Below are positions 13,540 through 18,887 of a stretch of 18,887 nucleotides of DNA, in pieces (positions within the stretch are counted from its first letter, which is position 1; each line of letters begins with the position of its first letter). The position numbers were made by a program, and so were the translations under genes. Under the pieces are notes generated by a model. It saw nothing but the letters and a program-made list of their open reading frames with translations. It was not told where the DNA came from and made no database searches. Location of the stretch: assembly GCA_964650465.1 (NCBI GenBank), contig CAZYTA010000047.1:1-18887 (forward strand), in the 5' to 3' direction. Source of the stretch: RGIG6353 sp964650465 (GTDB lineage Bacteria; Bacillota; Clostridia; Oscillospirales; SIG627).

Positions 13540-14634
13540 CTAATCTCTTAAAAGAATATCGGCAATCTGCTTACAAGCTGTACCGTCACCATAAGGATTT
13601 GCGGCATGGCTCATAGCATCGTATACGCTCTTATCCTCCAAGAGAGCTTTGAAATTACTGTAAATAACCTCCTCATCGGTGCCAACAAGCTTCAGTGTGC
13701 CTGCCTTCACACCCTCGGGACGTTCGGTGGTATCGCGCATTACAAGCACAGGCTTGCCGAGAGAAGGAGCCTCCTCCTGTATTCCCCCGCTGTCTGTAAG
13801 AATCATATATGAGCGCGCAAGGAAATTGTGGAAGTCAAGGACATCCAACGGTTCAATTATGTGTATTCTGTCCGAATCGCCAAGATATTTGTCGGCGCAT
13901 TCACGGACTACGGGATTCATGTGAATGGGATATATAGCTTTTACATCGTCATGCTCATCGATAATACGTCTGATGGCACGGAACATATTCGCCATGGGCT
14001 CACCGAGATTTTCTCTGCGGTGGGCTGTAATAGTAATAAGGCGAGAGCCCTTTGCCCATTCAAGCTCAGGGTGTGTATAATCTTCCTTTACGGTAGTTTT
14101 GAGTGCATCTATTGCTGTGTTACCTGTGATATATATGGTTGATTTGTCCTTGCCTTCTCTTATAAGATTGTCAGCTGACATCTGTGTAGGTGAGAAATTA
14201 TACTTTGAAATTATTCCCACAGCCTGACGGTTAAACTCCTCGGGATAGGGAGAATAAATGTTGTAGGTGCGCAGTCCCGCCTCTACATGACCCACGGGTA
14301 TCTGCAGATAAAAAGCAGCAAGTGCTGTTACAAAGGTGGTAGAGGTATCACCGTGAACAAGAACAATGTCGGGTCCTACTTCCTCAAGCACAGACTTTAT
14401 CTTGCCAAGAATGCCTGTTGTAATGTCGAAAAGCGTCTGCTTTTCCTTCATTATCGAAAGGTCGTAATCGGGCACAACACCAAAGGTTTCCAGCACTCTG
14501 TCAAGCATCTGACGGTGCTGTCCTGTAACGCAAACAACAGTCTCGGCCTCTTTGCGTGACTTAAGCTCAAGCACAAGGGGACACATTTTAATTGCTTCGG
14601 GACGGGTGCCGAAGACCAGCATTATCTTTTTCAT
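13540..14634 (-). CDS. wecB: UDP-N-acetylglucosamine 2-epimerase (non-hydrolysing)
   Basis: A 364-residue GT-B-fold epimerase interconverting UDP-GlcNAc and UDP-ManNAc, the precursor of teichoic-acid linkage units and ManNAc-containing capsules. Motifs: FGTRPEAIKM (8-17), VTGQHRQML (36-44), VHGDTSTT (93-100, Asp96), HVEAGLRT (116-123, Glu118), YPEEFNRQ (130-137, Glu132), TAHRRENLG and the UDP-binding LTDSGGIQEEAPSLGKPVLV. Length is normal for the non-hydrolysing type. ATG at 14634 with AAGGAGAT directly upstream. The kinase follows at 23 nt, so the two form an operon. The upstream dehydratase gene is separated by about 600 nt of repeats, so this pair probably has its own promoter. Confidence 0.93.
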   Translation of the reverse strand: MKKIMLVFGTRPEAIKMCPLVLELKSRKEAETVVCVTGQHRQMLDRVLETFGVVPDYDLSIMKEKQTLFDITTGILGKIKSVLEEVGPDIVLVHGDTSTTFVTALAAFYLQIPVGHVEAGLRTYNIYSPYPEEFNRQAVGIISKYNFSPTQMSADNLIREGKDKSTIYITGNTAIDALKTTVKEDYTHPELEWAKGSRLITITAHRRENLGEPMANMFRAIRRIIDEHDDVKAIYPIHMNPVVRECADKYLGDSDRIHIIEPLDVLDFHNFLARSYMILTDSGGIQEEAPSLGKPVLVMRDTTERPEGVKAGTLKLVGTDEEVIYSNFKALLEDKSVYDAMSHAANPYGDGTACKQIADILLRD

Positions 14635-14662
14635 TATATCTCCTTAAAGTTATGTTATCTCA

Positions 14663-14695
14663 CGGTGTGTCTTTTGGGTGTAAACCGAAAAGGCA
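14663..14695. repeat. 33-bp direct repeat, left copy
   Basis: Starts CGGTGTGTCTTTTGGGTGTA and ends AAACCGAAAAGGCA. It is identical over 33 bases to 15011-15043. The two copies are in the same orientation, 348 bp apart start to start, and bracket composite repeat copy B. This copy falls in the presumed 5' leader of wecB, 28 nt before its start codon. Confidence 0.85.
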
Positions 14696-14706
14696 CTTGA
14701 ATTATT

Positions 14707-14734
14707 ATTTTATATATCGAACTTCAAGAAACAA
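14707..14734 (-). promoter_or_regulatory. Possible promoter for wecB-kinase
   Basis: Minus strand: TTGTTT (14734-14729), 16-bp spacer, TAAAAT (14712-14707) in an AT-rich stretch. It is the best pair I found upstream of wecB but departs from consensus. If real, the wecB leader would carry the left copy of the 33-bp repeat. Confidence 0.3.
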
Positions 14735-14818
14735 GGCTTTTATCAAGTCCTATCTTCCCTTTGCCACGAGTTTTTTAAGGTAAAAATCCTTCGGATTTTA
14801 TTTTGTGTCTTTTCTTCG

Positions 14819-14974
14819 CCTCTCCCTCGCACTGGCGTACATAAGTACGGCTGTGCAGAGGATTTTTGTAGTGTAGCGTTTAGCGGAACTTACAAAAATC
14901 CAAGCCATACAGGGAGCGTAGCCGAGCAATGTGCGAGGCTAAAGCGAGTCATAAGGCTTCGGGATTGACGATTT
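14819..14974 (+). repeat. Composite intergenic repeat, copy B
   Basis: A long imperfect hairpin (14819-14862: CCTCT...AGAGG enclosing CGTAC-ATAA-GTACG, with an inverted GCGAGGGAG at 14822-14830) is followed by GGATTTTTGTA (14860-14870) pairing with TACAAAAATCC (14891-14901) around TAGCGTTTAGCGGAA. The conserved block CAAGCCATACAGGGAGCG runs from 14901 through GCGAGGCTAAAGCGAGTC. The order hairpin block, then CAAGCC block, is the same as in copy A. The 596-nt gap 14635-15230 has no supported gene; it holds this unit, both 33-bp repeats, a small hairpin (AAAATCC-TTC-GGATTTT, 14783-14799), a heptamer tract and a hairpin array. Confidence 0.65.
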
Positions 14975-15010
14975 ACCCTCCAAAACTCCCACCTTTTGTG
15001 ATTTCCGGCT

Positions 15011-15043
15011 CGGTGTGTCTTTTGGGTGTAAACCGAAAAGGCA
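15011..15043. repeat. 33-bp direct repeat, right copy
   Basis: Exact copy of 14663-14695 in the same orientation. It is followed immediately by an AATTGAN heptamer run. Confidence 0.85.
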
Positions 15044-15048
15044 AGAAT

Positions 15049-15083
15049 AATTGAGAATTGAAAATTGAGAATTGATAATTATT
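15049..15083 (+). repeat. AATTGAN heptamer tandem repeat
   Basis: Five consecutive 7-mers: AATTGAG, AATTGAA, AATTGAG, AATTGAT and a decayed AATTATT. It resembles the GAATGCA heptamers after asd in unit length and position beside a hairpin repeat. Confidence 0.7.
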
Positions 15084-15086
15084 GAA

Positions 15087-15229
15087 GATTTCGCTTGCGA
15101 AATCAACCATAACGTTGCCGAAGGCAACATCTCACTCATTCCGCAGGAATGAATTTCACTTTCACGAAGTGAAAATTTCATGCGACGAAGCCGCATTTCA
15201 CGGCACCGCTTAGCGAAGCTCTGCTTCGC
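15087..15229. repeat. Array of six short hairpins, partly ATTTCA-spaced
   Basis: Six different perfect stems in 143 bp: GATTTCGC-TT-GCGAAATC (15087-15104); GTTGCC-GAA-GGCAAC (15114-15128); TCATTCC-GCA-GGAATGA (15136-15152); TTTCACTT-TCACG-AAGTGAAA (15154-15174); ATGCG with CGCAT (15180-15196); GCGAAGC-TCT-GCTTCGC (15213-15229). ATTTCA occurs between the later ones at 15153, 15175 and 15195. The array ends 1 nt before the dehydratase stop codon on the minus strand. It is not a usual terminator because no T-run follows any stem. Confidence 0.8.
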
Positions 15230-15230
15230 A

Positions 15231-17111
15231 TTAATGAACTTCCGGCTCCTTAAAGGTAGGTACCATTTCGTGCAATGCGCCTCTTATGTCTGCGCTGTCA
15301 TCGGAGGCAATCTCCCACAGCTTTTCAAGAGAGGCAAAGAACTTATCCTCATCAAGACTGATGGGCTGACCGATATAGATAAGAGAATTGTCGGTCCTCT
15401 GCAGTCCTTCTTCGTCCATGAGAAGCTCCTCAAAAAGCTTTTCTCCGGGACGCAAACCTGTAAACTTGATGTCGATATCGGTATAAGGCTCAAAGCCCGA
15501 AAGACGTATCATATTCTCTGCAAGGTCAAGTATCTTTACTGGGTCTCCCATATCCAATACAAATATTTCGCCGCCCTTTGCGGATGCGCCTGCTGTGAGC
15601 ACAAGGGATACCGCTTCGGGAATTGTCATAAAGTAGCGGATTATATCAGGGTGAGTAACAGTAACGGGGCCTCCTGCCTCTATCTGCCTCTCAAACAAAG
15701 GAATAACACTTCCGTTTGAACCGAGAACGTTTCCGAATCTTACGGCAACATATTCGGTGTTACTCTTTTTATTATATGTTTGAATTATCATTTCGCACAG
15801 TCTTTTTGTAGTGCCCATGATATTTGTGGGATTTACAGCCTTGTCGGTGGATATCATTACAAAGCGTTTTGTTCCGTACTTATCTGCCGCACGAACAGTA
15901 TTAAGTGTACCGAAAACATTGTTTTTTACAGCCTCGTGGGGTGAATCCTCCATAAGAGGCACATGCTTGTGCGCCGCCGCATGATATACAATCTCGGGGC
16001 GGTAGGTTTCAAAAACAGAATTAAGTCTTTCCTCGTCTCTCACAGAGCCGATAAGAGCAAGAACATTCAGTTCGGGGAAGCTACGCTTAAGCTCATTGAG
16101 TATATCGTAGGTGCTGTTTTCGTAAATATCAAAAATTATAAGCTGTTTTGGATTGTGTCCTGCTATCTGACGGCAAAGCTCACTGCCTATAGAGCCGCCG
16201 CCGCCCGTAACCATAACGGTTTTGTTTTCAACATATCCCAGTATCTTGTTTACATCAATCTTTATCATTTCTCTGCCGAGAAGGTCAGAGATGTTTACTT
16301 TTCTGATTTTAGATACCAAATCTCCGTTGTCAAGAGATTCATCAAGACCCGGCATTGTACGCACATCACAGCCAGTCTGAGAGCAGAGCTTGAGAATCTC
16401 ACGTCTTTGCTCCTTGGATGCCGAGGGAATCGCAAAGAAGATAGTCTTTACTCCCTTTGCCTTTGCAACCTCAACAATGTTCTCTCTTCCTCCCACAATG
16501 GGAACGCCTCTGATAAGATTTCCGTGAATATCGGGATTGTCATCTATAACAGCCACGGGAGTGCAAAGGGAAAACTTTGCATCGGCAAAAATCTCACGGA
16601 GAAGCATTTCCGCAGCCGAGCCTGCACCAACAACCATGGTGTTGCCGTAATCGGTTATTTCTCCCGACTCACGGAGAGCCTCTTTCTGCTCTGCCTTATG
16701 GCTTCTTTTATTCAAATGTCTTATCACCATTCTGAACACTACAGACATACCCACAGCGGCAAGCACAGCACAGGCAGCCTCAATAAAGCTGAACAGCATC
16801 TCACCCCTGAAGATAAGTGTAACAACGAGCAAGGAAGCAAGCACACCGCAAAATATCGTAACGGATATTCTTACAACCTCACGGAAGCCTGCAACTCTCC
16901 ATACGATTCTGTAAGCGCCCAGCAAAATCACAGCCGCAGGAATACAAACCAAGCTGACAGGTAAGAAAAACGCTGTATGAACCGGTATTTCGGTTATATT
17001 AAAATTATGAGAAAGCAACAGCGCTGACAGTAATGCTATATTTGCCAAAAAAATATCAATAAGCATCAATACCGCCTTGCGCAGATAAAAATTCCTGCTG
17101 TAACGTATCAT
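15231..17111 (-). CDS. Membrane-bound nucleotide-sugar 4,6-dehydratase (CapD/PglF/WbpM type)
   Basis: A 626-residue polysaccharide-biosynthesis protein. Four N-terminal membrane helices (about 11-34, 45-67, 80-101, 106-129) are followed by a CoA-binding-like Rossmann domain (MVVGAGSAAEMLLREI, 159-174) and a C-terminal SDR dehydratase. The latter has VTGGGGSIGSE (301-311), HAAAHKHVPLME (377-388), STDKAVNPTN (421-430) and MGTTK (432-436), where Met replaces the usual catalytic Tyr, as in WbpM/PglF/FlaA1. GLRPGEKLFEEL (552-563) is another family signature. Expected reaction: dehydration of UDP-GlcNAc (or a related UDP-HexNAc) to the 4-keto-6-deoxy sugar for glycans or capsule. The frame opens at a GTG at 17162 without a ribosome site; ATG at 17111 has GGAG upstream and is chosen. 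wecB and the HexNAc kinase follow across a repeat-filled gap. It has its own consensus promoter. Confidence 0.93.
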   Translation of the reverse strand: MIRYSRNFYLRKAVLMLIDIFLANIALLSALLLSHNFNITEIPVHTAFFLPVSLVCIPAAVILLGAYRIVWRVAGFREVVRISVTIFCGVLASLLVVTLIFRGEMLFSFIEAACAVLAAVGMSVVFRMVIRHLNKRSHKAEQKEALRESGEITDYGNTMVVGAGSAAEMLLREIFADAKFSLCTPVAVIDDNPDIHGNLIRGVPIVGGRENIVEVAKAKGVKTIFFAIPSASKEQRREILKLCSQTGCDVRTMPGLDESLDNGDLVSKIRKVNISDLLGREMIKIDVNKILGYVENKTVMVTGGGGSIGSELCRQIAGHNPKQLIIFDIYENSTYDILNELKRSFPELNVLALIGSVRDEERLNSVFETYRPEIVYHAAAHKHVPLMEDSPHEAVKNNVFGTLNTVRAADKYGTKRFVMISTDKAVNPTNIMGTTKRLCEMIIQTYNKKSNTEYVAVRFGNVLGSNGSVIPLFERQIEAGGPVTVTHPDIIRYFMTIPEAVSLVLTAGASAKGGEIFVLDMGDPVKILDLAENMIRLSGFEPYTDIDIKFTGLRPGEKLFEELLMDEEGLQRTDNSLIYIGQPISLDEDKFFASLEKLWEIASDDSADIRGALHEMVPTFKEPEVH

Positions 17112-17185
17112 AATAAACTCCAAATCTAATGTGTTTTTGACGTCTTGTTGTTTTGTTTGCACAACTCCGCCATGTTACCTATAAT

Positions 17186-17214
17186 ATAATATCACTCAAA
17201 ACAGATTTTGTCAA
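17186..17214 (-). promoter_or_regulatory. Promoter of the nucleotide-sugar dehydratase
   Basis: Minus strand: TTGACA (17214-17209), 17-bp spacer, TATTAT (17191-17186). Predicted leader is about 65 nt to the ATG at 17111. Confidence 0.8.
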
Positions 17215-17260
17215 GGAAAGCCCGACTTTATTTTTTTAAAACGAGAATATGATTTACAGT

Positions 17261-17292
17261 GGGAGGGGACTTTTTGCTAAAAGTCCCCTCCC
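17261..17292. repeat. TTTTTGCTAAAA hairpin, copy H
   Basis: A 14-bp perfect stem GGGAGGGGACTTTT (17261-17274) with AAAAGTCCCCTCCC (17279-17292), loop TGCT. It lies between the serine dehydratase stop and the next promoter on the minus strand, where a terminator would be expected. No T-run follows the stem on either strand. Confidence 0.8.
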
Positions 17293-17335
17293 CAAGAAAT
17301 TTCATTAAATTTTATAATAAGCCAAGAACTTACTT

Positions 17336-18772
17336 TTACTGATAAAGCTTAGCCAGTCCGCCCTCTGCGGTCTCACGGTATATCTTAGACATATCCTTGC
17401 CTGTTTCGTACATTGTCTGGATTACCAGGTCAAAGGATATCTTTCTTGTGTCAGACAGGAAATTGGCAAGGTTTACCGCCTGAATGGCACGCATCGCACC
17501 AACGGCATTACGCTCGATGCAAGGTATCTGTACAAGTCCCCTGATAGGGTCACAGGTCAAGCCTAAATGATGCTCCATTGCAACCTCTGCGGCATACTCT
17601 ATCTGCTCAAGGTCCATTTCAAAAAGCTCTGCAAGTGCGGCGGCTGCCATTGAGCAGGCAGAGCCTATCTCCGCCTGACATCCGCATTCCGCACCCGAAA
17701 TGGAGGCATTTGTCTTAATAAGATTGCCGAAAAGTCCTGCTACTGCAAGTGCACGGCATATATCCCTGTCGCTGAAGCCTCTCTTTATCTGCTGATATCT
17801 GAGTACCGCAGGAAGAAGCCCCGAGGCACCGCAGGTAGGAGCCGTAACCACCACACCTCCCGATGCATTTTCCTCGCTGACAGCGTATGCAAATGAGCAA
17901 ACTATTCTGTTTTCCTTTGTTTCGGCGCTTTCGTCAATGTGACCTCTCTTGTGGAGTGTCTTTGCTTTTCTGTGCACCTCAAGTCCTCCGGGCAATACTC
18001 CGTCGGTGGCAAGTCCCCGCTCGATGCTGTCCTTCATTGTCTGCCACACTTCACCAAGCCATTCCCATATCGCTTCTCCCTCTACCTCTTCAATGTAGTC
18101 GGGTATACGCATATTCTTCTCACGCAGATACACGGCAATCTCATCAAAGGAGGAATGAGGATAGATAGGCGTATCCGAGCCGTCTCTTCTGCCCTCCACC
18201 TCTATTGCTCCGCCACCCGTGCTGAATACACGCCATTTATCGGTTACCTCGCCGTTTTTCAGGGCAAAAAGGTCCATTGTATTCGGATGTGCGATATCAA
18301 CTGTCAGGTAGTCAAGCTCCAGTGTCATCGATTTTGAAGCAAACGCCTCCTTTATAACATGCTCAGTACCGTGACCGTAGCCTGTTTTCGCAAGCGAGCC
18401 GTAAAGTATCACCTTAAAGCTGTCTGCATCGGGGTGCGAGTCAAGAAAAAGCTTTGATGCACGGGACGGTGCAATTGTATGTGAGCTTGACGGACCCGGT
18501 CCTATGCGGTATAGCTCCCTGAGACTTGCCATTGAGCCTTTTTTCTTTTCGGAGGCAGTTATCCCCGCCGATTTTGTAGCAATAAGCTCGTCGAGCGGCA
18601 CCTTGAATATTCTTGACAGTGCATAGCAGGCATCAAGGCTTGGACGAGACAGTCCGCATTCCCATTTTGACACCGCTCTGTCGCTGACACCCACAAGTGC
18701 GCCAAGCTGCTTTTGATTTATTTTCGCTTCCTTACGAAGCTTTACAAGTCTTTGTGAAAAATCCTCTTTCAT
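17336..18772 (-). CDS. XRE helix-turn-helix fused to L-serine dehydratase
   Basis: A 478-residue two-part protein. Residues 5-63 are a Cro/C1-type DNA-binding domain (NQKQLGALVGVSDRAVSKWE, 19-38, then PSLDACYALSRIFKVPLDEL). A short linker, TKSAGITASEKKKGS (66-80), leads to a complete single-chain iron-sulfur L-serine ammonia-lyase, which converts serine to pyruvate and ammonia. The enzyme part starts SMASLRELYRIGPGPSSSHT, including the GPSSSHT motif (93-99), and contains TAPTCGASG (310-318), AECGCQAEIGSACSMAAA (361-378) and LTCDPIRGLVQIPC (405-418). Cys365, Cys407 and Cys418 have the same spacing (42 and 11) as the cluster ligands I recall for Legionella L-serine deaminase. Arg411 stands where a small residue is usual. 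The ATG at 18772 has GGAG upstream; an in-frame TTG at 18802 has no ribosome site. A preceding gene ends 41 nt upstream. Confidence 0.92.
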   Translation of the reverse strand: MKEDFSQRLVKLRKEAKINQKQLGALVGVSDRAVSKWECGLSRPSLDACYALSRIFKVPLDELIATKSAGITASEKKKGSMASLRELYRIGPGPSSSHTIAPSRASKLFLDSHPDADSFKVILYGSLAKTGYGHGTEHVIKEAFASKSMTLELDYLTVDIAHPNTMDLFALKNGEVTDKWRVFSTGGGAIEVEGRRDGSDTPIYPHSSFDEIAVYLREKNMRIPDYIEEVEGEAIWEWLGEVWQTMKDSIERGLATDGVLPGGLEVHRKAKTLHKRGHIDESAETKENRIVCSFAYAVSEENASGGVVVTAPTCGASGLLPAVLRYQQIKRGFSDRDICRALAVAGLFGNLIKTNASISGAECGCQAEIGSACSMAAAALAELFEMDLEQIEYAAEVAMEHHLGLTCDPIRGLVQIPCIERNAVGAMRAIQAVNLANFLSDTRKISFDLVIQTMYETGKDMSKIYRETAEGGLAKLYQ

Positions 18773-18813
18773 ATCATTTCTCCATTTCACACCGTCAGGC
18801 AATTCTCACGCTT

Positions 18814-18887
18814 TTATTGTTCATCCGCTTTAGATATATTTTCAATTAAATTAACCACAACCTGATTTAGTTCGGTAGCATCTTTGG
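18814..18887 (-). CDS. C-terminal end of an unidentified protein (partial)
   Basis: The minus strand is open from the window edge to a TAA at 18816-18814, encoding ...KDATELNQVVVNLIENISKADEQ. The composition (amphipathic, acidic and helical-looking) is protein-like, and the other two frames on this strand meet stops within the segment. The family cannot be named from 23 residues. The spacing of 41 nt to the serine dehydratase start suggests the same operon. Confidence 0.5.
   Translation of the reverse strand, partial: KDATELNQVVVNLIENISKADEQ

Noticed and set aside
12947..13543. 198-codon plus-strand frame opposite the kinase gene
   Set aside because: Antisense shadow of the phosphotransferase, with no motif support.
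14939..15196. 85-codon minus-strand frame across the hairpin array
   Set aside because: Made of repeat sequence (heptamers, hairpins, 33-bp repeat); its translation resembles no protein family and it has no ribosome site.
15087..15229. CRISPR array
   Set aside because: The recurrent unit is only ATTTCA, the spacing is short and the variable parts are palindromes; there are no cas genes.
15963..16964. 333-codon open frame on the plus strand
   Set aside because: Lies entirely antisense to the well-supported dehydratase gene, shows no recognisable domain, and has codon and amino-acid content typical of a shadow frame.

Overview
The window looks like chromosomal DNA of a low-to-moderate GC Clostridia-type Firmicute, plausibly a gut Oscillospirales/Ruminococcus relative; this lineage is an inference. 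Reasons: a 58-residue S21, strong AGGAGG-type ribosome sites, TTGACA/TATAAT-type promoters, an iron-sulfur L-serine dehydratase and a hydrolytic GH28 pectinase. No tRNA, rRNA, transposase, phage gene or CRISPR array was seen.

Layout. 18-1348 (+): rpsU and aspartate-semialdehyde dehydrogenase, each followed by a clean intrinsic terminator. 1373-4606 (+): a 70-residue XRE-type regulator, a cation diffusion facilitator with the NNxxD/DxxxD metal signature of MntE-like manganese exporters, and a GH28 pectinase without signal peptide, separated by intergenic repeats. 4622-8230 (-): a PhoA-type alkaline phosphatase lipoprotein (TTG start), then an organophosphate-type MFS transporter and a CysK-like enzyme that sit 1 nt apart. 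8322-9894 (+): a uracil permease behind a good promoter and a leader with mutually exclusive hairpins, divergent from the phosphatase. 10235-12300 (-): gapA followed by an AraC-type regulator. 12419-17111 (-): an envelope or capsule sugar set, comprising a membrane-bound nucleotide-sugar 4,6-dehydratase, UDP-GlcNAc 2-epimerase and an N-acetylhexosamine-kinase-like enzyme. 17336-18887 (-): an XRE helix-turn-helix fused to a single-chain L-serine dehydratase, preceded by the last codons of an unidentified gene.

The most unusual material is not coding. The intergenic spaces hold a mosaic of short structured repeats: (i) six hairpins sharing a TTTTTGCTAAAA apex but with different, pairing-conserving stems; (ii) a longer unit beginning CAAGCCRTACAG that ends in that hairpin in its most complete copy; (iii) a GGCGAG unit ending in a GC-rich hairpin; (iv) a 33-bp exact direct repeat; (v) heptamer tandem tracts; and (vi) six hairpins packed into about 145 bp, partly spaced by ATTTCA. 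One copy of (iii) supplies the last codons of the AraC-type gene. The second notable item is the regulator-enzyme fusion, and the third is the uracil permease leader, which has an attenuator layout but no PyrR box that I can recognise.

Functional calls rest on motifs read by eye. Repeat relationships were found by manual comparison inside this window only, so their copy number elsewhere is unknown.
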